44,931 nt of DNA from UBA932 sp031548545 (GCA_031548545.1 JAVBQY010000008.1:1-44931); one strand, 5' to 3'; numbered from the stretch's first letter, positions 1 to 8,265 are shown. Numbers and translations are program-made. Notes: a model not told the origin generated them from the sequence alone.

Positions 1-880
<880 letters not shown>

Positions 881-964
881 GGAGCAATTCTTACTACGAA
901 CAGTTTATCTGTTCAGCTCTACTCTGTCTTACCAATATTTTTATACGCAAAACCCTTTACTTAT

Positions 965-1038
965 AGTCCCGTAGCTCAGTTGGTTAGAGCACTACACTGA
1001 TAATGTAGGGGTCAGCGGTTCAACTCCGCTCGGGACTA
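965..1038 (+). tRNA. tRNA-Ile (anticodon GAU)
   Basis: A 74-nt cloverleaf. The acceptor stem AGTCCCG (965-971) pairs with CGGGACT (1031-1037), with A1038 as discriminator. The anticodon loop CTGATAA gives GAU. CCA is not encoded. It sits in the 16S downstream spacer, the standard place for tRNA-Ile in bacterial rRNA operons. Confidence 0.97.
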
Positions 1039-1053
1039 CGCGAAATGTTCTTT

Positions 1054-1127
1054 GGGGGATTAGCTCAGTTGGCTAGAGCACCTGCTTTGCAAGCAGGGGG
1101 TCGTCGGTTCGACTCCGACATTCTCCA
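1054..1127 (+). tRNA. tRNA-Ala (anticodon UGC)
   Basis: A 74-nt cloverleaf. The acceptor stem GGGGGAT (1054-1060) pairs with ATTCTCC (1120-1126, two G-U pairs), with A1127 as discriminator. The anticodon loop TTTGCAA gives UGC. CCA is not encoded. It is the second spacer tRNA and the last gene before the terminator at 1139. Confidence 0.97.
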
Positions 1128-1138
1128 CAAATTATACC

Positions 1139-1177
1139 AGCGCTTTATAATAGAAGTATTGTAAAGCGCTTTTTTTA
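1139..1177 (+). terminator. intrinsic terminator closing the 16S-tRNA unit
   Basis: AGCGCTTTATAATA (1139-1152) and TATTGTAAAGCGCT (1157-1170) form a 14-bp stem with one G-U pair and a GAAG loop, followed at once by a run of T (1171-1176). It begins 12 bases after tRNA-Ala, where a 23S gene would normally be approached. Confidence 0.9.
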
Positions 1178-1187
1178 TGAAAAAAAT

Positions 1188-2483
1188 ATGAAAAAAAATT
1201 ATTTGAGTTTGTTTTTTATGGCCGTGGCTATCTTCGCTGTGGCTTTTGCATGTAGTAAGGATGAGTCGGTGAACATCCCCATGACCAATCAAGAGGCCCA
1301 GGCTGCCTGGGGTGAGGTGATGGCCGGTAACGATCCGCAGGAAATTACCTGGCCGGACCTTTCGGAGAATTATTGGGAGTATACTATGGATGTGGCGTCT
1401 AATCCCAATGTCGGGATCAAGATCAAAGGCCAGTTTCCTAAGGGTGATGTACGTTTTTTCAATGTAACGCTGTATGATGATAATTCTACACTACGCATTA
1501 CATCCATTGAAGATTTTAATATCCTACCCGATGCAGGCAGTAAGAATCCCTTTGCCGAAACCGGCGTTAGCGGCGATAATTATTTTGAATTGAACCTTAT
1601 TCCGTCTAATACGTCCGATGATATTAAAGCGCGTTTGAAAAATGTGCGGTTGTTCCCAGAGGCTACCGGACGCCTCTGCCTCTTGCTCCGCATCTATTTT
1701 AATAACCTGGACCACGCTGCCGATTTTGGCGGGGTGGCTGTACCGGCCCTCGTTTTCTTTAATGTACAGACCGGAGAGGAAATTAAACCGGCCGTGCGGG
1801 CAACTTCTACCTATTATGATCGTTGCGCTATGATCGTAAATAGTATTCCCAAACTTCAGGCCCAGCCGGCTAATATGTTCACTTTGGCGCCCAACCTGAT
1901 GTATTCCAATGGACCTACCGGTTATGTAACTGCAGCCAACCGTATGCTGAGCGCCGGTGATGTGTTGTTCGTACGCTTTATTCCGCCCGTGCACGGCACT
2001 TCGGCAGATAATTACCGTACGGCCGATGTACGTTACTGGTCTATCTGTGTAGGAGATACTACGACCAAAACGCCGATCACCATTCCCGACCATATGGCGA
2101 TTAAAGATGGTGAGTACGTAAACTTTGCCATTGTCGCTAAGAATGATACCCGGATTGCCCAATTGCGTGCCGTAGCGCCTAGCTTGAAGATTAATCTGAT
2201 AGAGTGGGACCTGGTAAATTGGGGTGAACCGATGATGATTTTTTATCGCCAGATGTATATCCGTGAAGGTTTTGCAAAATCCGTACAGTTAATCGCGCCT
2301 TATCCCCCGGTGGTGAACGGCATTCCGAACCCCTCGCAGCCTGTGGATCCGGCCACTAATTTGGCCAATATGGTGTTGGGTCAGAACGGACCTGTAGGTA
2401 TTGTGGTGCGTGCGGCGCAGGGCGGATCGGCATTTATGCTGAGCCCCAGCTTCTCTACAGCGGCTATCCGCGGAGGTATGTAG
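1188..2483 (+). CDS. putative surface-exposed lipoprotein, function unknown
   Basis: The protein has 431 residues. The N-terminus is a lipoprotein signal peptide: two lysines, a hydrophobic stretch, then AFAC with Cys22 as the lipidation site. The next residues, SKDE, resemble the lysine/acidic export signal that sends Bacteroidota lipoproteins to the cell surface. The rest looks soluble and beta-rich with no catalytic motif I recognise; the mid region (about residues 75-205) vaguely recalls DUF1254/DUF1214-type proteins, which is a weak impression. The start at 1188 is chosen because an upstream ATG at 1177 hits a stop after four codons. The gene begins 11 bp after the rRNA-unit terminator, and I see no TAnnTTTG promoter in that space, so its transcription is unclear. 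It shares a convergent terminator with the next gene. Confidence 0.85.
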   Translation: MKKNYLSLFFMAVAIFAVAFACSKDESVNIPMTNQEAQAAWGEVMAGNDPQEITWPDLSENYWEYTMDVASNPNVGIKIKGQFPKGDVRFFNVTLYDDNSTLRITSIEDFNILPDAGSKNPFAETGVSGDNYFELNLIPSNTSDDIKARLKNVRLFPEATGRLCLLLRIYFNNLDHAADFGGVAVPALVFFNVQTGEEIKPAVRATSTYYDRCAMIVNSIPKLQAQPANMFTLAPNLMYSNGPTGYVTAANRMLSAGDVLFVRFIPPVHGTSADNYRTADVRYWSICVGDTTTKTPITIPDHMAIKDGEYVNFAIVAKNDTRIAQLRAVAPSLKINLIEWDLVNWGEPMMIFYRQMYIREGFAKSVQLIAPYPPVVNGIPNPSQPVDPATNLANMVLGQNGPVGIVVRAAQGGSAFMLSPSFSTAAIRGGM

Positions 2484-2510
2484 GCTTGCCAATACAGGCG
2501 AACTAAATAA

Positions 2511-2550
2511 ACAGGGTGTACAAAAAGAAAATTTTTGACACCCTGTTTTT
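2511..2550. terminator. terminator between convergent genes
   Basis: ACAGGGTGT (2511-2519) pairs perfectly with ACACCCTGT (2538-2546), followed by TTTTTATTTT on the + strand. On the - strand the trailing T tract is weaker. It serves the 1188 gene and possibly the opposing 2590 gene. Confidence 0.85.
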
Positions 2551-2589
2551 ATTTTAGATACGGTCTTGCCGGCTGCCGGCAAGATTCAT

Positions 2590-3723
2590 TTAGAGAAATG
2601 CGCCGGCTTTCTCAAATACATTGCTGAAGCTTTGTTCAACCTCACACTGGTACCTGGGATTGGAGGGGAAGGGTACCTGATGGGTGTAGGGGTAAGGAAA
2701 ATCCATCTCTTCCACGTTTCCACGGAGACTGTCGCCCAGGGCGCTGATGATGCCGGAGGTCGGAATGACGGTGTCTTTTTTGAGCGAAATTCCCCGGACC
2801 TGTTGTTGCAGCCGGCGGAAGTGTAATTCGCGGGGAGTGCGTAAAATGTCTTGCCGGATCATCATTTTAAAACTTTGCTCCAAAATTTCCTGTTCGGAAA
2901 TACCCGGATGAGAGGTGTCTAAAAACTCATTCCGGTAATACGATTGTATGCGTTCATTGGCCGCCTCGTCCATAATATCGCGGGCGCTGCCGTTCATTTC
3001 AGAGAAGATGGACCCGCCGCAGAACATGAAAAGCCGGGCGTCATTGAATAAATCGCGGGGATTCGCCAGCAACATGATCTGTGAAATAAACGCTCCGATA
3101 GAATAGGCGAAAATATTGACTTTCGTGTTTTCAAGAAACAGCGGATGCTCTCCGTTCCGGATTTCTGAGCAGAGCTGGATAATGTTATAGACAGATTCCA
3201 GGCCCGAACAGTAGAAGCGTAGCGGATGGCTGCAAAGCCGGTCGCTGAGCACCAGGTTGGCGAAGGTTGTATTTTCTGCTGCCGGGGTCCTGGATTTGAG
3301 CCAGCTCATTACAGCCCGCGGATTCCGCCACGCTTCGGGCGTACGGTTCATGTGGAATGCCAGCGGGAAAAGAATGACCGGCTTACCGGTTTTTTCTACC
3401 AGGGCTTCTACCCAGGGGAAATATTTATCCCAACACCGTTCATTGAGACCGTGTAGCAGGAGAATAGCCTCCCGGTATTGCTCTTTCTGTCCGGCGGGAG
3501 TGAATATGCTGTAATGAAAATTCTTGTTTTCATTGACGAGATCATCTGTCTGTGTGTAAAAATCAGTTGGGTTTAATTGTTGTTGTACCTTCCGGATCTC
3601 TTCGGTTCCGGTTACAGCCGTGAACCAGTAAGGATTGATTTTGATGTTACAGCCGCTCACCCGCGTAGCTTCACCGAGGGCAAAGGCGGCCTTGATTTCC
3701 TGTGTGCGCTGGGTAATATTCAT
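2590..3723 (-). CDS. alpha/beta-hydrolase-fold protein (possibly DUF6051)
   Basis: The protein has 377 residues and no signal peptide. The fold is suggested by a strand ending in LLLHGLNER (about residues 87-96), which looks like the oxyanion-loop HG motif. It is also suggested by FAYSIGAF around Ser208, a nucleophile-elbow-like A-x-S-x-G instead of the classic G-x-S-x-G. A late His (for example in YTHQVPF, about residue 350) could complete a triad, but I cannot prove this. The size and pattern fit a conserved Bacteroidota hydrolase-like family I associate with DUF6051. The substrate is unknown. The gene stands alone, convergent with the upstream lipoprotein gene and divergent from the LytTR regulator. 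Confidence 0.75.
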   Translation of the reverse strand: MNITQRTQEIKAAFALGEATRVSGCNIKINPYWFTAVTGTEEIRKVQQQLNPTDFYTQTDDLVNENKNFHYSIFTPAGQKEQYREAILLLHGLNERCWDKYFPWVEALVEKTGKPVILFPLAFHMNRTPEAWRNPRAVMSWLKSRTPAAENTTFANLVLSDRLCSHPLRFYCSGLESVYNIIQLCSEIRNGEHPLFLENTKVNIFAYSIGAFISQIMLLANPRDLFNDARLFMFCGGSIFSEMNGSARDIMDEAANERIQSYYRNEFLDTSHPGISEQEILEQSFKMMIRQDILRTPRELHFRRLQQQVRGISLKKDTVIPTSGIISALGDSLRGNVEEMDFPYPYTHQVPFPSNPRYQCEVEQSFSNVFEKAGAFL

Positions 3724-3883
3724 ACCATTTGATTTTTATACAAAGAAATAAGCTGAGCTTAAGGCCTGCAAAAAAATGTTGTTACTGTGGCGGCGGCGTG
3801 GCAAAAAATCATATTCAGGGGTGAAAATGCTGATATAGGGGCGAAATTTTGTCATGGCCAAAGAAAAAACCGGGAATAATCCC

Positions 3884-3891
3884 TATCTTTG
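3884..3891 (+). promoter_or_regulatory. -7 promoter element for the LytTR gene
   Basis: TATCTTTG matches the Bacteroidota -7 consensus TAnnTTTG, 20 bp before the ATG at 3912. No convincing -33 TTTG at 19-21 bp is seen. The short leader would be about 14 nt. Confidence 0.6.
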
Positions 3892-3911
3892 CAGCCTCAG
3901 ATTAAGCGTAA

Positions 3912-4751
3912 ATGGGATTCACAGACCAAAAAATACCGGCTTATATTTATGAAAAGGGCAACACCATACGTTTGGTGTCGTTTACGGCGCTTTTTGCTTT
4001 GATTTTCATTAATATATATAAGCCGTTCAGTTCTTTCAGCTGGTATAAGGTTTCGGAATTCAAATTTTTCCTCTTTTCGAGTATGATCATTCTTACCGGA
4101 CTGCTGGTGGTGGCCATCAGCCGTGGAATATTGTACTATTGGGGCAAAAAGCACAGTCTGGGTTTGGGACAGTATCTGTTATGGATTATCTGCGAATTGT
4201 TCTTCATGTCGCTGTTTTATACTATTTATACAGTGCATCTGAACCCCGAGCGTGATTATATGGTGGTATTCCGGGTGGCCGCAGTAAATACTTTGCTGGT
4301 GATCTTGCTGCCTTATGTGGCCTTACATTATTATTTTGCCTATAAAGATGCCCTCCGGCGACTGCAATATTGGGAAAATAAAGGAACTGAAAGCCTGATA
4401 GCCCCTGCCGCTTATTCTTTTCATGATGAAAATGGAGAACTGCGCCTTTCCGTAGCAAAGGAAAACCTATTGTATATTGAATCGGCCGATAATTATGTAA
4501 ACATCTGGTATCTCCATAAGGATGTGCCGGAAAAATTGATGCTGCGCAATTCCATGAAAGCCATGGAGAAGGCGCTCGAACATACGCCGGTAGTTCGTTG
4601 TCATCGTTCTTATATGGTCAATCTGGATGAAGTAAAGGTGATCCGGAGACAAAAAAACGGTGCATTTATGGAATTTGGAATAGACCGTATCCCCGATATT
4701 CCGGTTTCCGGTAAATACGACAGTGAGGTCACCAAGAGACTAAGTCATTAA
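3912..4751 (+). CDS. membrane-anchored LytTR-domain transcriptional regulator
   Basis: The protein has 279 residues. The N-terminal half holds about four hydrophobic segments (about residues 20-36, 52-72, 87-105 and 118-140), so it lies in the inner membrane. The C-terminal about 100 residues are a LytTR DNA-binding domain, recognised by LLYIESADNYVNIWY, then VRCHRSYMVNLDEV and the closing IPVSGKY. There is no response-regulator receiver domain. Such membrane-LytTR proteins are common in Bacteroidota and often act without a partner kinase; the inducing signal and target genes cannot be told from here. The start follows a TAnnTTTG element with a short leader. The gene is monocistronic in appearance and followed by AT-rich degenerate repeats. 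Confidence 0.9.
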   Translation: MGFTDQKIPAYIYEKGNTIRLVSFTALFALIFINIYKPFSSFSWYKVSEFKFFLFSSMIILTGLLVVAISRGILYYWGKKHSLGLGQYLLWIICELFFMSLFYTIYTVHLNPERDYMVVFRVAAVNTLLVILLPYVALHYYFAYKDALRRLQYWENKGTESLIAPAAYSFHDENGELRLSVAKENLLYIESADNYVNIWYLHKDVPEKLMLRNSMKAMEKALEHTPVVRCHRSYMVNLDEVKVIRRQKNGAFMEFGIDRIPDIPVSGKYDSEVTKRLSH

Positions 4752-4850
4752 GATACTAAGTAACTAAGATGCTAAGTGGCTAAGAGTCAACAATACAAAT
4801 AACCAATTCATCAACCCCCAAATAACCAACTCATCAAATAATCAATTCGC
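4736..4850 (+). repeat. degenerate short direct repeats after the LytTR gene
   Basis: Two kinds of imperfect repeat are visible. Several CTAAG-type units lie within 4739-4785. The 18-mer AAATAACCAATTCATCAA at 4797-4814 recurs with one mismatch at 4820-4837. No hairpin or ORF explains them. Confidence 0.6.
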
Positions 4851-4867
4851 TAATTTATTTAATTTCC

Positions 4868-4898
4868 CCGTGTGCTTGCGACCACGTTAAAAACAAGA
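4868..4898 (+). promoter_or_regulatory. candidate preQ1-I riboswitch (H-type pseudoknot)
   Basis: P1 is CGTG (4869-4872) with CACG (4883-4886), enclosing a 10-nt loop TGCTTGCGAC. The A-rich tail TTAAAAACAAG follows. Its CAAG (4894-4897) can pair with CTTG (4875-4878) in the loop, giving an H-type pseudoknot. The layout and tail closely resemble known preQ1 class I aptamers, and the loop ends in a C placed to pair with preQ1. It ends 4 nt before the ATG of the queuosine-precursor transporter, so a translational off-switch is the natural inference. P1 is only 4 bp and a search with the Rfam preQ1 model is needed. Confidence 0.65.
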
Positions 4899-4901
4899 AC
4901 C

Positions 4902-5582
4902 ATGAAAAAACAATTTTCCTTAATTTTTGTCCTGTTGGGCATTCTTTTCAGTGTATGCCTGATCCTTTCCAACCTATTAGAAGTTAAACTGGTCCAACTG
5001 GGACCTGTCCTGGCGACCGGCGGTTTGCTGGTCTTTCCCATCTCGTATATCATTAATGATTGTATTGCGGAGGTGTGGGGATATAAAAAAGCGCGGCTGA
5101 TCATCTGGTCCGGCTTTGCCATGAACTTTATGGTGGTTTTGTTTATCCAACTGGTCGCGGTCTTGCCCGCGGCGCCCGGCTGGGATAAGCAGGAGGCCTT
5201 TGTCAGCGTCTTTGAATATACGCCTCGTATTGCCATAGCCAGTTTTCTGGCCTTTTTGATAGGTTCTTTTCTGAATGCCTATGTGATGAGCCGCATGAAG
5301 ATTCACTCCAAGGGCAAACATTTTTCCCTGAGGGCTATTGCCTCTACGGCTGTAGGAGAAACCGCGGACTCCCTGATATTTTTTCCGATCGCATTCGGTG
5401 GCATTATTCCGTTGGACCAGATGGTCATTTTCATTTTTACCCAGGCTGCGTTGAAAACGGCTTATGAAATCATTATCCTGCCCTTTACCATTCAGGTGGT
5501 GAAGTATATCAAGCGGATAGACCAAACGGATGTGTATGATGAAGGCATTTCATATAATCCGCTTAAAATAAATGATCTGTAG
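4902..5582 (+). CDS. yhhQ: queuosine precursor transporter (YhhQ/QPTR family)
   Basis: The protein has 226 residues from the ATG at 4902; the frame is open a little further upstream, but that would run through the riboswitch. It is an integral membrane protein with about six hydrophobic segments. Family features visible are the early SNLLEVKL, then FPISYIINDCIAEVWGYKKAR, and the later ASTAVGETADSLIFFPIAF, all typical of the COG1738 vitamin-precursor ECF-like family. It imports preQ0/preQ1 for queuosine modification of tRNA. It is followed by queF with a gap of 28 bp, an operon that fits both the family and the putative preQ1 aptamer in its leader. Confidence 0.93.
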   Translation: MKKQFSLIFVLLGILFSVCLILSNLLEVKLVQLGPVLATGGLLVFPISYIINDCIAEVWGYKKARLIIWSGFAMNFMVVLFIQLVAVLPAAPGWDKQEAFVSVFEYTPRIAIASFLAFLIGSFLNAYVMSRMKIHSKGKHFSLRAIASTAVGETADSLIFFPIAFGGIIPLDQMVIFIFTQAALKTAYEIIILPFTIQVVKYIKRIDQTDVYDEGISYNPLKINDL

Positions 5583-5610
5583 TTTTTATAAACAAAGAAA
5601 CAATAGACAA

Positions 5611-6075
5611 ATGTCAACAGATAAGCTGAGCTTGCTTGGTAAAACGACCAACTACGAACAGGACTATGCACCGCAGGTCCTCGAGGCTTTTACGAATAAA
5701 CATCCGGACAACGATTACTGGGTTCACTTTGAGTGTCCGGAATTTACCAGCCTGTGTCCTATTACGGGCCAGCCGGACTTTGCCTCTATCCACATAGACT
5801 ATATCCCCGCTGAAAGAATGGTGGAAAGCAAGAGCCTGAAGTTATATCTTTTCAGCTTCCGCAATCACGGTGACTTTCATGAAGATTGTATCAATATCAT
5901 TATGAAGGACCTGATTCGCCTGATGGATCCGAAATACATTGAAGTAACCGGTTATTTCACACCCCGCGGCGGTATCAGTATTTATCCCTATGCCAATTAT
6001 GGACGGCCCGGCACGCATTATGCGGAAATGGCGCAGCGGCGGTTGGAGGGGATGCGGTTTCAGCCCGCCCGCTAA
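5611..6075 (+). CDS. queF: NADPH-dependent 7-cyano-7-deazaguanine reductase QueF
   Basis: The protein has 154 residues from the ATG at 5611 (an in-frame ATG at 5572 overlaps the transporter stop and adds a tail not seen in the family). It is the single-domain QueF form, a cytosolic tunnelling-fold enzyme reducing the nitrile of preQ0 to the amine preQ1. CPEFTSLCPITGQPDFA contains the nucleophilic cysteine (second Cys), which forms the thioimide. The QueF motif ESKSLKLY follows, then FRNHGDFHEDC with conserved His/Glu substrate-binding residues. It is co-transcribed with the transporter. Its stop codon lies within a short palindrome shared with the convergent EamA gene. Confidence 0.96.
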   Translation: MSTDKLSLLGKTTNYEQDYAPQVLEAFTNKHPDNDYWVHFECPEFTSLCPITGQPDFASIHIDYIPAERMVESKSLKLYLFSFRNHGDFHEDCINIIMKDLIRLMDPKYIEVTGYFTPRGGISIYPYANYGRPGTHYAEMAQRRLEGMRFQPAR

Positions 6076-6083
6076 TTTTAGCG
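6070..6083. other. palindrome spanning both convergent stop codons
   Basis: CGCTAATTTTAGCG is a perfect inverted repeat (6-bp arms, 2-nt centre). The TAA of queF (6073-6075) and the TAA of the opposing EamA gene (6078-6080) sit symmetrically in its arms. No T run follows on either strand, so it is not a canonical terminator. Confidence 0.7.
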
Positions 6084-7007
6084 CAAGAAAAAACAAGCAA
6101 CTCCGGCAACGCACAGGAAAGCGCCCAGGATTTCAATGGTGGCAGGCATTTTTTTATGGATAAGGCTGTGCGGAATCAGGATTAAGATAGGGACTGTCGC
6201 CATGATGGTGGAGGCAACGCCCGTGTTGGCGTGCGCCACGGCCAGCAGGGAGAGGGAGACGCCCAGTACCGGCCCGAAGAACGAGCCACCGAGCGCTGCG
6301 CCTATGCCTTTGCTGTCTTTAAATGCGGCGATCAGTTGCCGGCTATGTCCGCTGAATAGTATAATCAAGGCGAAGCCTATAATGCCGGTGATGATACGTA
6401 TTTCCGTGGCGGCAAAAGAAATATAGCCCGGAAAAAATTCGGGCTGCCTGAACGCCGCTTCATACGCCAGCATTCCTTTCTTGCTTAATACAATGCCGAG
6501 GCCTTGTCCCAATCCGCCGCCTATGGCGCAGAGTACGCCTTTTAGCGGCAGGTGCAGGTGGACGCCCTTTTTTTCATTGCGTTTCAGTACAGATATGGCT
6601 ATGCCGGAAAGGGTGATGGCCATGCCTAAGAGCCCTAAGGGGCCGCTTCGCTCGCCCAACAGCAGGTAGCCGAACAGGGCGGCAAAAGGAGGGGCCAGGG
6701 TCATAAATAATTGTGAAAAGCGGGCGGTGATCAGGGTGTAAGAATAAAACAGGCAGAGATCGCCGAAGACGAAACCTACGAAGCCCGAGAGGGAGAGCCA
6801 CCACCAGGCTGCACTATCCGCCCCGGTGGGCAGGGGTGTTCCTGATGTTGCCCAGAGCAGGCCACCCAACATAATTATGGCGAAAATCAGACGGATGAGG
6901 TTGAGTTGCAGGGAGCCGATGCGGTTACTGGCATATTCAAAAAACAGGGCGGTGCAGGTCCATGAGCAGGCCACCAGTATGGCTATGATTTCACCGGGAT
7001 AATGCAT
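6078..7007 (-). CDS. EamA/DMT-family permease
   Basis: The protein has 309 residues and about ten hydrophobic segments in two repeated halves, the drug/metabolite transporter (EamA) arrangement. Recognisable features are the first-half segment LGERSGPLGLLGMAITLSGI ending the N-terminal repeat and the second-half segment with ANTGVASTIMATVPILILIPH near residue 265. It acts in the inner membrane; the substrate cannot be assigned from sequence, and relatives export amino acids, metabolites or drugs. It is convergent with queF (2 bp between stop codons) and 21 bp downstream of the AHSA1-like gene on the same strand, so the two may be cotranscribed. Confidence 0.9.
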   Translation of the reverse strand: MHYPGEIIAILVACSWTCTALFFEYASNRIGSLQLNLIRLIFAIIMLGGLLWATSGTPLPTGADSAAWWWLSLSGFVGFVFGDLCLFYSYTLITARFSQLFMTLAPPFAALFGYLLLGERSGPLGLLGMAITLSGIAISVLKRNEKKGVHLHLPLKGVLCAIGGGLGQGLGIVLSKKGMLAYEAAFRQPEFFPGYISFAATEIRIITGIIGFALIILFSGHSRQLIAAFKDSKGIGAALGGSFFGPVLGVSLSLLAVAHANTGVASTIMATVPILILIPHSLIHKKMPATIEILGAFLCVAGVACFFLR

Positions 7008-7028
7008 GGTTGTTTATTTACGGTTGAT

Positions 7029-7478
7029 TTATTTCATGAAATCGAAGGCGCCTTTCCGGAGGTTGATGCCATATTCCAGGTAGGCTTTCATACAAGCCAG
7101 AAAATTAGCCCAGCCTTCCGTGTTGGAGCGAAGCCATGCTATGCCCGCCTCATTATTGCCCATGCCTTTTTCGGAAATGCGGACCAGGGTAGAACTACCG
7201 GTTTGGGGCGTTAATGTTATTTCAACGAGCAAGGATTCACCATTCGCCCCATCCCATGAAAATGAAACGTATTGGCCGGCTACTATTTTTCCGACACGTA
7301 CCGGCGCCTCCATTTCAAATTCGGGAAATCTCCAATAGACAGTCTTTCCTTCCTCCATGGTCCCGCTACTTTGAGCGATGAAATAATTTTTCATTTTTTC
7401 CGGATTGACAATCGCTTCGAATACTTCGTTTTCGGGCCTGCCTATTTGAAGCGCCGCCTTGACCTCAAGTTGTTCCAT
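7029..7478 (-). CDS. SRPBCC / AHSA1-like START-fold protein
   Basis: The protein has 149 residues. It carries the AHSA1 C-terminal-domain pattern: an opening strand (VKAALQIGRPENEVFEAIVNPEKMKNYF), a central WRFPEFEMEAPVRVGKI segment, YVSFSW, VEITLTPQTGSSTLVRISEKG, and a closing helix with the conserved WANFLACMKAYLE. This fold makes a hydrophobic ligand pocket. Bacterial members are soluble, mostly uncharacterised stand-alone domains, so only a general small-molecule or chaperone-like role can be suggested. A TAnnTTTG-type element lies about 37 bp upstream. It probably heads a two-gene unit with the EamA permease. Confidence 0.88.
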   Translation of the reverse strand: MEQLEVKAALQIGRPENEVFEAIVNPEKMKNYFIAQSSGTMEEGKTVYWRFPEFEMEAPVRVGKIVAGQYVSFSWDGANGESLLVEITLTPQTGSSTLVRISEKGMGNNEAGIAWLRSNTEGWANFLACMKAYLEYGINLRKGAFDFMK

Positions 7479-7514
7479 AGTTTTTTAAGGGTATCAATTT
7501 ATACTTTCAAACTG

Positions 7515-7522
7515 CAAACCTA
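7515..7522 (-). promoter_or_regulatory. -7 element for the AHSA1-like gene
   Basis: CAAACCTA reads TAGGTTTG on the minus strand and matches TAnnTTTG. No clear -33 element is seen. It abuts the Fic remnant. Confidence 0.4.
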
Positions 7523-7794
7523 CGAAAAAAACAGCTTGAAAGGAAAGCGGGAATAGCCTTTACAAACCAAATTCGTACCGAACATAAATTCTATAGCCAG
7601 GACTTGCTTAATAACCTGTTTAAACATCCTTATACCAAAATAGAGTTTGTAGAGCGGGACTTGGGGGTATCGAGGCCTACGGCTACCGGCTACCTCAACG
7701 CATTGTCGGATACAGGTTATCTGACTAACTCAAGGTTGGGCGTAGTTATTTTTATGTAAATCTACCTCTTTTTGAGTTGCTTGCTGATTGGTAG
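7523..7794 (+). pseudogene. C-terminal remnant of a Fic-family protein, frameshifted
   Basis: Reading without a start codon, the frame through 7547 encodes a helical stretch and then a winged-helix-like tail (NLFKHPYTKIEFVERDLGVS, then RPTATGYLNALSDTGYLTN). Such a tail closes many Fic AMP-transferase proteins after the Fic domain. Near 7733-7740 the reading frame must shift by one to continue as GRSYFYVNLPLFELLADW and stop at 7792-7794. The Fic domain with its HxFx(D/E)GNGR motif is absent. This is a 5'-truncated, frameshifted fossil at the edge of the HigBA patch. Family assignment rests on the tail alone. Confidence 0.6.
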
Positions 7795-7857
7795 ATCTCA
7801 TGTAAAGAAAACGGCATTTTTTTTACATGATCTCCTTTGATGTCACCTCAACCCCAG

Positions 7858-7934
7858 TTGCATTTTAAAAAAAGCATCTACAGATTAATACAAGTGTTTG
7901 ATTTTCATTTGTTTGAGTGCTTCAACTCGAACGG
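7858..7934 (+). repeat. decayed copy of the tRNA-Pro 3' end and its terminator (att-like)
   Basis: This stretch aligns with 9028-9108, sharing TTGCATTTTAAAAA, then ATTAAT.CAAGTG.TTG.TTTTCATTTG and CTCGAACGG, at roughly four bases in five over about 75 bp. The 9028-9108 copy is the intact tRNA-Pro 3' end with its terminator. Only the 3' end is duplicated, as expected for an attachment site of an element that integrated into the tRNA gene. Confidence 0.65.
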
Positions 7935-8190
7935 TGCATAATCCGGCCTATAATACCCCAATTTAAAACACGGCTTACAGACAAGCAAAGGGGGAATTTA
8001 TATACGGACTTAACATCGTTACGCGAAGAATTACATGGAAGAAGTATCATAGCCCCTGACATAGGTAAGTATCACTATATTTTGTTATTTAAATTATGTT
8101 TCATATTTTATTGCTACAATAGTGGAGTTCCTGATCAATGGCTTGCCAGCGATACTTGCATGGCGTCGCAATTGGCAAAGTGTTTTATAC
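7935..8190 (+). other. stretch without a convincing gene
   Basis: Between the tRNA-Pro 3'-end copy and the higBA operator I see only an open frame (7917-8210) whose middle, around RLTDKQRGNLYTDLTSL, looks faintly coding-like but has no recognisable family. It may be the residue of another lost gene. Confidence 0.4.
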
Positions 8191-8249
8191 TGATAAATTA
8201 TCAAAAATAATAATTTATTTGTATAAATGATAATTTTTGTTTACTTTTG
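8191..8249 (+). promoter_or_regulatory. higBA promoter with candidate operators
   Basis: TTTG at 8218-8221, a 20-bp spacer and TACTTTTG at 8242-8249 make a full Bacteroidota promoter. Just upstream is the perfect palindrome TGATAAATTATCA (8191-8203), and ATAAATTA (8193-8200) is repeated inverted as TAATTTAT (8211-8218). These fit operators for HigA autorepression. The inferred transcript start (about 8256) rules out the in-frame upstream ATG at 8227 as the higB start. Confidence 0.75.
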
Positions 8250-8265
8250 TAACAAAATCAAGGGC

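Noticed and set aside
1065..1292. Minus-strand frame over the tRNA genes, and a similar frame at 8975-9203
   Set aside because: Both are translations of tRNA sequence (SNRRPPACKAGALAN- and SNGGPPAPKAGALAN-like peptides), a well-known artefact.
1524..2162. 212-codon minus frame opposite the first lipoprotein gene
   Set aside because: A shadow of the lipoprotein frame without start signals; the lipoprotein has a proper signal peptide.
7917..8210. 97-codon + frame upstream of higB
   Set aside because: It runs through the tRNA-Pro 3'-end copy and the higBA operator; only its middle looks faintly coding-like, so it is at most a remnant.
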